Shown here: positions 11,705-22,275 of the stretch, piece by piece
Numbering within the stretch: position 1 is the first letter of the stretch
How the letters are laid out: every line of letters starts with the position of its first letter
Source of the DNA: Avena insularis
Taxonomy: Eukaryota; Streptophyta; Magnoliopsida; Poales; Poaceae
Reading direction: 5' to 3'
Assembly (NCBI GenBank): GCA_023614405.1
Contig: CM042688.1
Coordinates: 70,728,253 to 70,792,252, forward strand
Length of the DNA stretch: 64,000 bases
Made by a program: the position numbers and the translations under genes
The notes under the pieces: model-generated
Database searches by the model: none
What the model was told of the DNA's origin: nothing
What the model saw: only the letters and a program-made list of their open reading frames with translations

Positions 11705-13213
11705 TGATACGTCCATTTTTCATCACTATTCTATGTATTAATTCACTATTATTCATTGATATATTTCGTATTGAGAGGTGATACTTATGTTATTTCACCT
11801 GTTTTTGCATGGTTGATGACTTTTGGAGCATGGACCGCTGCAGTCAGGATTCTGATGGAAAAGGTGTTGTTTGGAGGCAAAATTCGCGAAGATCAGAAAA
11901 TCCAGGAAAATATATGGAAAATCCTATTTTTCCAGAAGACTCGGGATGCTAGAATATGGAGTGGAAGTGGGCCATAGGGGGCCCACACCACCCCATGGCG
12001 CGGGCAGGCCTAGGCCGCGCCAGGGAGTGGTGTGGCCACCCTGGCCCACTCCAGCCTCTCCCCTCTGGCGTATATCATCCCCAAAAAACCCTAAGACTCG
12101 AGGAGCGACCACAAAAAGATTCCGCCGCCTCCACGGGGCGGAAAACACCGAGAGAGAAAGATCTCTCCGGCAGACAGATTTCTACCGGGGAAATTCCTTC
12201 CCGGAGAGGGGAGATCGTCGCCATCAACACCACCATCAAGCTGGAATTCATCGGGATCATCATCATCATCATCACCACCATCATCACCATTAACACCCTC
12301 ATCACCATCTCCATATTGCTGTAACAATTGCGTTGAATCTTGCATAGTTCATAGGGGAAACTTTCTCGGTGTTGATTACTCTTTGTAGTTGATGCTATTG
12401 AGTGAACCATTGAATTATTGTTTATGTTCAGATTGTTATACATCATTATTCCATCTCTGATCATGATCCATATGATGTCTTGTGAGTAGTTTGTTTTGTT
12501 CTTGAGGACATGGGAGAAGTCTTGTTGTTAGTAGTGGAGTTGTGTTAAGAAAGATTCAATAGATTGTTATTTAAGTTGTGGTGTACTTCTTCTAGTGGTG
12601 TCATGTGAACGTCGACTACATGACACTTCACCTATATGGGGAATGCATTGTGTATTTGGCTACTAATCGTAGGGGTTGGCGGAGTGACAGAAACCTGAAC
12701 CCCCGTTAGGAAACCATTGCACAAGGGACGTAAGGGTCTTAGAGTTTAAAGCTGTGGTTAGGTTTCTACCTTAAATACTTTCTTGTACTTACGGATGTTT
12801 GCAAGGGGTTTAATCACAAGTATGTATTAGTCTTGGATGGGGCGGTACATTAGCACAGGTTCACCCACACAACACTTAGCAAGCTAGAGAAGATTAATCG
12901 GCTATATGAAGCGAAAGCACTTGACAGTCTTCCCATGTGTACTCGAGAACGTTTGGTCATCTATAGAAATACAACCGGCTTGTCCTTTGCTGCATAAAGG
13001 ATTGGGTCACTTGCTGCATTTATTCCTACTGTCTTTTGTTTACTCGTACTTTTTTTACTTGCTTTATCAAAAACCCCTAAAAATCCGTTTGCTAAGTATT
13101 TGCAGAGAATTCCTGATCCATACCACTAGCCAGCACCTTCTGCTCCTCGTTGGGTTCGACACTCTTACTTATCGAAAATACTGCGATACACCCCCTATAC
13201 TTGTGGGTCATCA
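11705..13213 (+). repeat. 5' LTR of inner Gypsy element
   Basis: The 1509-bp LTR begins TGATACGTCC and ends GTGGGTCATCA. The GC-rich module at about 11970-12060 is followed by a TATA-like GCGTATATC near 12068 and an ATC/CAC simple repeat at 12255-12315. Confidence 0.95.
12255..12315. repeat. ATC/CAC trinucleotide tract in LTR
   Basis: A run of ATC and CAC triplets that reads as poly-histidine in one frame. The same tract at 18885-18935 in the 3' LTR is one triplet shorter, so it is an unstable microsatellite and not a protein feature. Confidence 0.85.
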
Positions 13214-13224
13214 AGACTATTTTC

Positions 13225-13242
13225 TGGCGCCGTTGTCGGGGA
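13225..13242 (+). promoter_or_regulatory. Primer-binding site of inner Gypsy element
   Basis: TGGCGCCGTTGTCGGGGA starts 12 bases after the 5' LTR. This type of site is usual in Athila-lineage Gypsy elements, where it is generally matched to tRNA-Asp (from knowledge of the family, not checked here). Confidence 0.85.
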
Positions 13243-13327
13243 GTGAAGCACTATTGGAGAGTGGAACTGGTAAAGGAAACTTCTCCTGTGAGTATTGTTT
13301 ACTTCTGCTAGTTGCTTTATTTTCGTT

Positions 13328-14386
13328 ATGGATAATTCGCTGAGTTTCTTATTTGGTAATGGTACTACCACTGCTAAGGTAGTAGATAAGCCACCACCTG
13401 CTGAGAAAAATGTTTTCAAAATACCTACAAGAATTATTGATCGTGTTATGGATAACTACTATGTTGGGGATGGAACTGTCCATCCCGGTGATCATTTACT
13501 CTTTATACACGAATTATGCGGGTTGTTCAAGTGTGCAGGTATTACTACAGATCAAGTTAAGAAGAAGTTATTCTCATTATCACTGAAAGGAAGAGCTGAG
13601 GACTGGTATAAGCTGCTGAAGAATGGTCAAGTTCTGGAATGGGAGGAAATAGTGCCTCTCTTTTATTCAAAGTTTTATCCTCCTAGTGAGATTCATAAAG
13701 ATCGGAATCAAATATACAACTTTTTGCCTCTTGATGGAGAGAGTGAAGCTCAAGCTTGGGGGAGATTGAAGTTACTAATGCTCAAATGTCCCATTCATGA
13801 GCTCCTCAACAATATTGTTATCAATAACTTTTATGCGAGGCTCCCTCTACACGACAAGGATTTATTGGATGCTTCTTGTGCTGGATCATTCACTCGCATG
13901 GAAGAAGAAGCTAAATGTGATCTTCTGGACCGTATTCAAGACAATGCTGAAGCTTGGGAGAATGACAAAGGTAGAAAGTCAGGTATAAATTATGATTATG
14001 AATGCATTGAATCTTTTATAGGAACTGATGACTTTCAAAATATTAAAAATGCTTATGGTCTAGACTCTCAAGCTATTGCTTCTTATTTTAAGGCCTTTGC
14101 TTCCTATATTGAAGTGCCTAAAAAGAAGTGGAATAAGTATCATGAACCTTATAAAGATATTGCTAAGAGTGTTCCTTCAAGAAATACTGAAGTTTATACT
14201 GCTAATCATGTTTTACCTAAACCTTATATTGAGAAAATGCCTTTCCCAGTTAAGGTAAAGGAACATTCTATGATGGCTAGTATGGTAGATGAAAGTATGA
14301 ATAAGGCTGTTGAACCTGATAAACAAATGGTTGATGAACCTATTGTAGCAAATGTGAAAGACTTTGTTGCTAAATATGAAAAATAG
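13328..14386 (+). CDS. gag: Retrotransposon Gag protein, Athila-like (352 aa)
   Basis: The open frame starts MDNSLSFLFGNG at 13328, 86 bases after the primer-binding site; an in-frame ATG at 13295 would add 11 residues. Gag packages the element's RNA into virus-like particles in the cytoplasm. Residues about 45-215 match the Retrotrans_gag pattern: a DH..FIHELC segment, LSLKGRAEDWYKLL, the W-EE--P-FYSKFYP block, then CPIHELLNN and FYARLPLHDKDLLDAS. There is no zinc knuckle. The frame has no internal stop. The C-terminal third is lysine- and acid-rich. Pol is absent downstream, so the protein may have been kept for packaging by a helper, or the frame may simply be young. Confidence 0.85.
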   Translation: MDNSLSFLFGNGTTTAKVVDKPPPAEKNVFKIPTRIIDRVMDNYYVGDGTVHPGDHLLFIHELCGLFKCAGITTDQVKKKLFSLSLKGRAEDWYKLLKNGQVLEWEEIVPLFYSKFYPPSEIHKDRNQIYNFLPLDGESEAQAWGRLKLLMLKCPIHELLNNIVINNFYARLPLHDKDLLDASCAGSFTRMEEEAKCDLLDRIQDNAEAWENDKGRKSGINYDYECIESFIGTDDFQNIKNAYGLDSQAIASYFKAFASYIEVPKKKWNKYHEPYKDIAKSVPSRNTEVYTANHVLPKPYIEKMPFPVKVKEHSMMASMVDESMNKAVEPDKQMVDEPIVANVKDFVAKYEK

Positions 14387-14869
14387 GGACACACTATCCT
14401 TTGTAAGGATACCTCTAATATTGTTCCACAAAGTAGTGTTATGAGAGCTAGTATCCTTGTGTTTTCTGTTAGAATAAGTGATCATTGCTATGATGGCCCT
14501 TGTGATAGCTATATTGTTAAGTTTATGCATGATACTGAAAGTTATTATGAGAGAGGTAAAAGTGTTCTTATGCATCCCAGTAATATCAAGTTTCCCCGTT
14601 TTATGCTGAAAGTTTTTATGTTGCACTTGTTTTGCCTTCTTATGCAAGTTGCCTCTGGTTTCAATAACTTGTTTGCTTACAGAATTCCCTTGCATAGGAA
14701 GTGGGTGAGACTTAAATGTGTGTGTGTTTTGCTTCTTAATGCTCTCTTTCACTTCAATTCATATCCCTATGAGAGCTTCTTCAAAATTATTATGCCCATC
14801 TTAATGGCTATAAAGAAAGAGCTTTATGGGAGACAACCCAATTTGTTTTTGCTTTCAGTTTGTTTGTGT
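14387..14869 (+). other. Decayed continuation of gag region, inner Gypsy
   Basis: Short frames in 14387-14902 continue after the gag stop without a recognisable domain. At 14808-14840 lies an AAAGAAAGAGCTTTATGGGA motif and a GACAACCCA block that recurs in the outer element (minus strand, about 21330-21365). This marks where homology between the two elements begins. Confidence 0.5.
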
Positions 14870-15260
14870 TTATTTGAGTCTTGGAAGTTATTACTTCGGT
14901 AATAACCGCTCCTTATCCGTTTTGTTTGGTTTTTATGTCAAGATCAACCTCTAATGAGAGAGAAGTAAGATTTGGGGAAGTTGCTGTCCCGAAACAGATT
15001 TTTGTGCTTTACTGTAAAATTCGTGAGAGATCTCTGTATGTCGAATTGAGCTGTAATTTTTTGTGCTTCTGCCCCAGGTTGTTATTTAACTTTCGTTAGT
15101 TTTGAACATTTTTATTTGAGAAACAGAAGATTTTCGAAAAAATTGAACTTTACCTGCTGGTCTGTTTTGACAGATTTAGCCAATCTTGCATTTGCTTCTT
15201 TATTCGATTTCCTTTTTGAATTCTTTTTGGGTTTTTGGAAGGAGTTGCTACAGTAGCTTT
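14870..15260 (+). repeat. Internal module shared with outer Gypsy element
   Basis: This block matches 20940-21315 on the opposite strand. Shared landmarks include TCTTGGAAGTTA, CCTCTAATGAGAGAGAAGTA, GTCCCGAAACAGATTT, CTGCCCCAGGTTGTTAT and CCTGCTGGTCTGTTTTGACA. It is not coding in any conserved frame. It may be a structural or packaging region; that is inference. Confidence 0.8.
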
Positions 15261-15619
15261 TGTTTTGATGGTTTTCAGTTGAAGTTGGACTCAAAATGTT
15301 CTATCACTTCACTTATACTAATGTTGCTAATAAGAACTGTGTGAAGTTTTGTGTGAAAGAAATTTCCAGGAAGTGGAGATAATGGTGTAATAAGAAAGAG
15401 AAGGGTTTTATGACTCAAGTAATAAGTATATGAAGATGAAGATATCGATGATATTCAAGAGGTGACCCTGGAAGAATCTACTAGATACCAAATTCAGAGA
15501 CCTGCAGAGTCCGTGTTCAAATAGGTAACAGTTCTGGTAAGAAAAGATCCGTGAAAGTACAATCCAACTTATTTTTGCAGTTTTCAGTCAATAAGGAAAG
15601 TTTCGAAGCGAAAAAGGGA

Positions 15620-15767
15620 CGGAACCGGAGCCAGGGTGGCCCACACCACCCCATGGCACAGGCCCACCCCTGGCCGCGCCACCAGGTGGTGAGGCCACCC
15701 AGGACTCCGTCTCCGACCCGTTTTCTCCCAGTACCTTCCTTTTGATATGAAACTTCGTAATATATAA
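15620..15767 (+). promoter_or_regulatory. Internal copy of LTR-type GC-rich promoter module with TATA box
   Basis: The GC-rich stretch 15634-15715 has the same make-up as the LTR modules: a GGTGGCCCACACCACCCC block, then CCGCGCCA and GGTGG..GGCCACCC. A TATATAA at 15761-15767 follows, 100 bases before the ATG of the open frame at 15867. In the LTRs the same module sits before the presumed transcription start. A separate internal promoter is inferred. Confidence 0.45.
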
Positions 15768-15866
15768 CCCCCCCGGATCTTCCGAGGTTCGTATATTGTG
15801 TTTTTGTCATGTTTTTGTTTCGATCTGTTTCTGCTAGGACATACTCTTTGAAGGTTTAGAAGCACA

Positions 15867-16331
15867 ATGGTGTCCGCCAAGGATAAAGGGAAGGAACCTA
15901 TGGAGGAAGACCTCCAAGACCCCGGGAAGGAGAAGGAGATAAAGAGTGAAGGTGAAGAGGAGCAAGGTCAATGTCCGCACACCGGCACTACCATTGTAAG
16001 CATTGGAGTGGTGAAACCTGCCAAGATTAGAAGGACTACACGGATGCAGACTGGGAGGAAAGCTCCTCGTCACAGTTTGGCACCACGGACACCTTCTCCG
16101 AACACCAAGAATACCTTCCATACCTTTACCCATAACCATGCAGGAAAAGAAGACTCCAAGTGGGAAGAATGGAAAAAGAATCACAAGAGCTGGGATCCAC
16201 AAATTGAAATGATTATGGGCCGTATTGAGCACAACTCGGAGTTGATTCGTACTCTCACCTTCGAGATCGAGGACTTTGGGAAACTGATCAAGGAGCTCAT
16301 CGAGAGGATACCACCACCACCAAAGGAGTAA
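15867..16331 (+). CDS. Hypothetical charged protein of inner Gypsy element (154 aa)
   Basis: The uninterrupted frame begins MVSAKDKGKEPMEEDLQD. The first 35 residues are Lys/Glu-rich. The middle (about 50-90) is basic, with an RRTTRMQTGRKAPRHS run. The last 60 residues are heptad-like and may form a coiled coil (IEHNSELIRTLTFEIEDFGK), ending in a short proline run. It lies between gag and the 3' LTR where pol would normally be. I recognise no domain. It follows an apparent internal promoter module, and a polypurine-like AAGCTTGGGGGAGT lies downstream at 16369-16382. It could be an accessory protein of this non-autonomous lineage. Confidence 0.55.
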   Translation: MVSAKDKGKEPMEEDLQDPGKEKEIKSEGEEEQGQCPHTGTTIVSIGVVKPAKIRRTTRMQTGRKAPRHSLAPRTPSPNTKNTFHTFTHNHAGKEDSKWEEWKKNHKSWDPQIEMIMGRIEHNSELIRTLTFEIEDFGKLIKELIERIPPPPKE

Positions 16332-16399
16332 TTCGTCATCAGGGTTGGCATCCCCTTGGTTTGTTCCAAGCTTGGGGGAGTGCCGCGGTATCATATCAC

Positions 16400-17870
16400 T
16401 ATCTTCTATCTTTTTACTTTATTAGTAGAGTCATATCATGAATAGAGGAGTTATTTTGTAGTATGGTTTGCATTATGGAAGTGTCCCCTCTCTCGTTAGA
16501 TTTGTATCCCTTGGTGTGAGTTTCCGTTATGGAATATTAATGAGAAGTTCTATCATTCACTATTTTGCATAGCTTATGTTAGTTTTCAATTTGCGGTTAT
16601 ATGATTGATCTTGTTGTTAGTATTGGTAGCACTTTGGGATCATTGAGTTAATTTAGTTGGTTTTGGCAAACCTGGCTCGGTTAGTAGCAACACCTTTTTG
16701 AGAGTTGAAAAGAAAAAGATAGAAGTACTCTAAATAAAAATAATTTCATCATCTTTCTTTCTTGATTTTCTCATAATTCTAGTATTCTCTAGTTAAGATC
16801 TTTTGTGCTTCCAAGGAAGATTGCATGTTTGTCTTTATCATTTGTATGTTTGGTTGTTTCCTTCAACTCTTGTACTTGCTACCCAGCCTTGCTAGCCAAA
16901 AACCTGTACTGAGAGGGAATTCTTCTCGTGCATCCACCTCCTTTAAACCAAAACCTTTGCCATTTGTGTCCACCATACCTACCTAGTAGCATTATTGCTA
17001 TTCCAAGTAAATTCCTGTTTTGTCTACCTCCCAAATTAAACTTGTTATGCGAAAATTAGTGATTAAAGCTCTCACGAACTTGATGGCACACTTTACTTTC
17101 TTGCACTTAATAAACTTGAACCATTGTGCTCACCTATGTTGCGTATATGCTTGCGCTTTGTAAGTTGTGAATTAGCAGAACCATGTTGTCATGGGGAACG
17201 CTTTCAACATTGCACTGGTACTTTGTACCAAGTTGATATCATATTCTTTTGTCTATGGATGTTGTCGGTGTGAAATGAAAGGGGAGCTTGTAAGTCCATG
17301 GAGTTATGCATGTGTGCTAGAGAAACGCCTGGGCTGCTGGTCTAATCCATGTTGACATGATGGAAACCTGCAGCGTAACCATAACGAGTATCTGTGAAGC
17401 ATTCTTCTTATAAAAAAAGAGATAGAGATTGAGAAGAAAAAAAGAGAAAAGAAAAAAAAAGATATTATGAAAATAGGAAAGAGAGAAAAAAGCACCATAT
17501 TCCCATGGTAAATAAGAAGATTGTTGAGATACTTGTTGTCTGCTTGCCTTGTCATTTTGATATGGGGATTCTTCCGTATCATCGGGCAAGGGGTACCCCG
17601 TTGGCGGTTCTCTATGATACACATATGCTTATGATGACAAGAACTTACCGGTGACTAAACTTGAGTAGCATGAGGAGTGGCCCTCGTATTCAAGGGACAT
17701 GAGATTCTCAACTTACAACTTTTCAATGCATATCCTCATATTTTATCACTTTCACCTTCATCACCTAAAGATGCCTATGATAGGGGCAATGAGAGCTGAA
17801 AGCTAGAAAGTATCATAATTTTTGGGAGCTCTTTATGGGACTTGCAATCCCTGCTTCCCTCTGCGAAGGG
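16400..17870 (+). repeat. 3' internal region shared with outer Gypsy element
   Basis: About 16980-17720 is homologous, in opposite orientation, to the outer element's 11130-11700 and 19850-20040, on either side of the point where the inner element inserted. Landmarks are GCTCTCACGAACTTGATGGC, GAACGCTTTCAACATTGCAC and GAAACGCCTGGGC. The T-rich/A-rich run at 17400-17500 corresponds to 11380-11450. No gene is seen. Confidence 0.75.
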
Positions 17871-18316
17871 CCTTTCTTTTACTTTGTAGTTGAGTCAGTA
17901 AACCTATTCCCTTCTATCTCAGCAAGTATTTTGAGTTGTTGTGTTTCATTCATTCTTATGATGATTTATGCAAGCATGTCTTATGTTCCTTGTTTTGCAC
18001 ATTGCTCTTATCCTGATGTTTACTACTTTGAAAGCTATCATTGAAAAGCCAGCTATTTGTGAACTCCAGCAAATTATCAACTATTCTTCGACCAAGAGCT
18101 AAGTTTGCCATTACCAATTATGATCTACTCTATGTATCTTTATTGTGTTTCCTTTACTCATTGCAAGTTGAGTTGTATAATAGTGAGTTGTCTTCTATTA
18201 TGATATATGCTTTTGATGAATGTGATGCTTCTTGTCCGTATTCTTTTATCGACTCTTCACTCCATAAACCTGAGGTCATGTTTATTGAGCTCAGTTTAAA
18301 CAGGGACAAGCGAAGT

Positions 18317-18332
18317 CCAAGCTTGGGGGAGT
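18317..18332 (+). promoter_or_regulatory. Polypurine tract of inner Gypsy element
   Basis: CCAAGCTTGGGGGAGT directly precedes the 3' LTR, where plus-strand DNA synthesis is primed. A second copy of the motif lies at about 16367-16382. Confidence 0.8.
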
Positions 18333-19844
18333 TGATACGTCCATTTTGCATCACTATTCTATGTCTTAATTCACTATTATTCATTGATATATTTCGTATT
18401 GAGAGGTGATACTTATGTTATTTCACCTGTTTTTGCATGGTTGATGACTTTTGGAGCATGGACCGCTGTAGTCAGGATTCTGATGGAAAAGGTGTTGTTT
18501 GGAGGCAAAATTCACGAAGATCAGAAAATCCGGGAAAATATACGGAAAATCCTATTTTTCCAGAAGACTCAGGATGCCAGAATATGGAGTGGAGGTGGGC
18601 CACAGGGGGCCCACACCACCTCATGGCGTGGGCAGGCCTAGGTCGCGCCAGGGAGTGGTGTGGCCGCCCTGGCCCACTCCAGCCTCTCCCCTCTGGCGTA
18701 TATCATCCCCATGAAACCCTAAGACTCGGGGAGTGACCACAGAAAGATTCCGCCGCCTCTGCGGGGCGGAAAACACCGAGAGAGAAAGATCTCTCCAGCA
18801 GACAGATTTCTACCAGGGGAATTCCTTCCCGGAGAGGGGAGATCGTCGCCATCAACACCACCATCAAGCTGGAATTCATCGGGATCATCATCATCATCAC
18901 CACCATCATCACCATCAACACCCTCATCACCATCTCCATATTGCTGTAACAATTGCGTTGAATCTTGCATAGTTCATAGGGGAAACTTTCTCGGTGTTGA
19001 TTACTCTTTGTAGTTGATGCTATTGAGTGAACCATTGAATTATTGTTTATGTTCAGATTGTTATACATCATTATTCCATCTCTGATCATGATCCATATGA
19101 TGTCTTGTGAGTAGTTCGTTTTGTTCTTGAGGACATGGGAGAAGTCTTGTTGTTAGTAGTGGAGTTGTGTTGAGAAAGATTCAATAGATTGCTATTTAAG
19201 TTGTGGTGTACTTCTTCTAGTGGTGTCATGTGAACGTCGACTACATGACACTTCACCTATATGGGCCTAGGGGAATGCATTGTGTATTTGGCTACTAATC
19301 GTAGGGGTTGCCGGAGTGACAGAAACCTGAACCCCCGTTAGGAAACCATTGCACAAGGGACGTAAGGGTCTTAGAGTTTAAAGCTGTGGTTAGGTTTCTA
19401 CCTTAAATACTTTCTTGTACTTACGGATGTTTGCAAGGGGTTTAATCACAAGTATGTATTAGTCTTGGATGGGGCGGTACATTAGCACAGGTTCACCCAC
19501 ATAACACTTAGCAAGCTAGAGAAGATTAATCGGCTATATGAAGCGAAAGCACTTGACAGTCTTCCCATGTGTCCTCGAGAACGTTTGGTCATCTATAGAA
19601 ATACAACCGGCTTGTCCTTTGCTGCATAAAGGATTGGCTCACTTGCTGCATTTATTCCTAATGTCTTTTGTTTACTCGTACTTTGTTACTTGCTTTATCG
19701 AAAACCACTAAAAATCTGTTTGCTAAGTATTTGCAGAGAATTCCTGATCCAAACCACTAGCCAGCACCTTCTGCTTCTCGTTGGGTTCAACACTCTTACT
19801 TATTGAAAATATTGCGATACACCCCCTATACTTGTGGGTCATCA
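18333..19844 (+). repeat. 3' LTR of inner Gypsy element
   Basis: The 1512-bp LTR matches 11705-13213 at about 97 percent by eye. Differences include a one-triplet change in the ATC/CAC tract and a 6-base insertion near 19267. It is followed by the target duplication CAAGC. Confidence 0.95.
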
Positions 19845-19849
19845 CAAGC

Positions 19850-21322
19850 ATATACAACATAGACGACACAATGGTTCAAGTTTATTAAGGGCAAGAAAAG
19901 TAAAGTGTGCCATCAAGTTCGTGAGAGCTTTAATCACTAGTTTTCTCATAACAAGTTTAATTTGGAAGGTAAACAAAAGCATGAATATACTTGGAATAGC
20001 ATAAGCTAGTAGGTAGTTATGGTGGACTCTTTGGAATAACTTGGTTTAGGGATTTGGATGCATGAGTGGAACTCATACTTGGTTTTGGAGGCTAGCAAAA
20101 GACTGGGAACGACAAACTAGGAGAGCAATAATGGCCATAATCATGCAGAGCGACAAAACATCATTGATCAAAGCATAAAGTAATACTACAAGTTGAAAAC
20201 TAAAGGATCATAAAGGCTATGGTGACTTGAGATAGTCATAACATGGTGTGAGCATGCGCCAAGTCAACCCAAATAAAGCATCAAAGGAGAATACCACTAT
20301 ACTATGCTTTAATATGCTAAAATAACGCATGATTCATCCAAGGCAAATTAAGAAATCTCAATTGTTTATAACAAGTCATGCTACAGCAAAGAATACTAGG
20401 CACAAAGCCAAAACAATATCAAGCATGGCATGACAGAGCATAGGCCACAGTCAAAAACGAGCTCTTTTTACCACATAAGCATGAACTTTCCTACTCTTTT
20501 CCAAACCAAACTATTTGAAAACCAATGTATGAAAGAGGGGGTCCAACCAATTTATTCAGAAAACTAAAAAAATAAAGCAAACAAAAACAAAAAAGACGAC
20601 GCTCCAAGAACAACACAACTATGCATGAAACAATAAAAATGAAGCGTTTGGAAGAAACCTAGGATTTTTATTGATGAAGAAGGGGATGCCTTGGGCATCC
20701 CCAAGATTTGACGCTTGTACTTCTTGGATATTTCTTGGGGTGACACGCGTGGCATCCCCAAGCTTGAGCTTTAGTCCATCCTTCATCTCATTACTCATTC
20801 CTTCCATACACCTGAAATTTTTCCTTCATACAAAAATTCACACAATCCTTCATACAAAACTTCACACAATTAGTGCACTCAAGATAAATAAGTCTTAAGG
20901 TTCAGTTCTAACACCAAATAAACTTCCATTCGAACACTAGCTACTGTAGAACTTCCCTCAAAAAGCTCAATTCCCCAAAAGAACTCAAAAAGGAACCAAC
21001 AAGAAGCAAATGCAGAAAATGGTAGAAATCTGTCAAAACAGACCAGCAGGTAAAGACAAATTTTTTCGAAGACCTTCTGTTGCTCAAATCAAAAAGTGTT
21101 GAACTAAGGAAAGTTAGATAACAACCTGGGGCAGAAGCAAAAAAGTTCACGCCTCAAAAAGACGTTCAGAGATTTTACACGAATTTTTACGGTGAAGCAC
21201 AGAAATCTGTTTCGGGACAACAACTTTCCCAATCATTACTTCTCTCTCATTAGAGGTTACTCTTGGCTCAAAAAAAAGGATAAGGAGCGGCTATTACTGA
21301 AGTAGTAACTTCCAAGACTCAT
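19850..21322 (-). other. Non-coding interior of outer Gypsy element
   Basis: This is the minus-strand continuation of the outer element after the nested insertion. It has A-rich and T-rich runs, the GGCATCCCCAAG type repeats at 20690-20765, and the shared module at 20940-21315. No open frame with conserved residues was seen. Confidence 0.6.
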
Positions 21323-21398
21323 CTAAAACTTTTGGGTTATCTCCCAATAAGTACTTTTCTTTAACGCCTTTAAGTTAGGCATAAGAAGCAAGAAAGAA

Positions 21399-22021
21399 TC
21401 AAGTGTTCTCAAATGAAGAAGCATTAAGATCAATACCAGAAATATTTTCAACAAGGCAAGGTATATCATCCAAATAAGTTCTAGAGGATCCTCTCTCAGT
21501 GCTCTTAGGTTCACTACTTTCATCAAACGGGTTTTCAGGACCGATCCAATCAAGATTCTTTTCTATGGCTTCATGCATTGCTACTAGTTTGAAAGGTGTT
21601 GGTATCTTAATTTCCTCTCCATTAGGTTCAGTTTTACTCATCTTTTCTCGTGTACCAACAACATCTACACATGAGCCTAGCATATTGAAACGTTCAAAGA
21701 CTTTCCTAGCTTCCTTGGCAACATCATAGAACTCCTTAAACAAAGTTTCTAGAATAAAATCCCTCTTTTCAGGGTCCTCAATTTCTTTAAGCTTAAGAAA
21801 CATTACTTGCATTAAGGGGTTGAGGTTAACAAACCTAGCTTCTAACATGTGAATTAAAGAAGCTGCAGCAATCTCATAGTTTGGAGCAAGTTCTGCAAGG
21901 ATCTATCCTCAGTATCCTCATGTTTACTAACATGATTAAAGAATTCTTCAATATTATATTTCCCAATTATAGAACTACTACCAATTGAAAGGTCTTTCAG
22001 GGTGAATTTAGGAATCAACAT
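21399..22021 (-). pseudogene. Gag-region frame of outer Gypsy element (frameshifted)
   Basis: The minus-strand frame starts with ATG at 22021 (MLIPKFTLKDLSIGSSS), about 225 bases after the primer-binding site, where gag is expected. One missing base near 21909 shifts it. The second part (21848-21399) is open and reads through an EIEDPEKRDFILETLFKEF segment and a conserved-looking SCVDVVGTREKMSKTEP. It does not resemble the gag of the inner element. I do not recognise a catalytic or nucleic-acid-binding motif. It may be an N-terminal gag-like protein specific to this family. Confidence 0.55.
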
Positions 22022-22247
22022 GGTGAGCTAAGGAAGAGGTGACAACTAAAGGATACTTAATTGTGTGTGTGTTTTTGAATAAGAAAGCAAACTTGTAAAA
22101 CTATTTTTTGTGTGTTTTTGATAAAGAAACAAGCAAACAAAGCAAAAAGAAACTAAGCAAACAAAGCAAAAAGAAACTAAGCAAAACAAAAATAACAAAG
22201 TAAAGAGATTGGTTATGTGGGACTCCCCTTGTGAAGATGTCCTTGAC

Positions 22248-22265
22248 TCCCCGGCAACGGCGCCA
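22248..22265 (-). promoter_or_regulatory. Primer-binding site of outer Gypsy element
   Basis: Read on the minus strand this is TGGCGCCGTTGCCGGGGA, ten bases inside the 5' LTR end at 22276. It differs from the inner element's site at one base (C for T). It fixes the orientation of the element. Confidence 0.88.
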
Positions 22266-22275
22266 GAAAAATGCT

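Larger units (their letters stand above)
11705..19844 (+). mobile_element. Inner Gypsy (Athila-like) gag-only element, nested in outer Gypsy
   Basis: The element has LTRs at 11705-13213 and 18333-19844, a primer-binding site at 13225-13242, a gag frame at 13328-14386, a second open frame at 15867-16331 and a polypurine tract at 18317-18332. It is flanked by CAAGC at 11700-11704 and 19845-19849. No protease, reverse transcriptase, RNase H or integrase motif was found in 14387-18332, so it is a non-autonomous element. A by-eye comparison of the LTRs gives roughly 45 substitutions, about 3 percent, many of them C/T or G/A, so the insertion is fairly recent. Its 3' internal part is homologous to that of the outer element. 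Confidence 0.95.

Noticed and set aside
11871..12464. Histidine-rich frames in the inner Gypsy LTR (and the copy near 18500-19090)
   Set aside because: They come from an ATC/CAC microsatellite in the LTR, differ in length between the two LTRs, and have no conserved residues.
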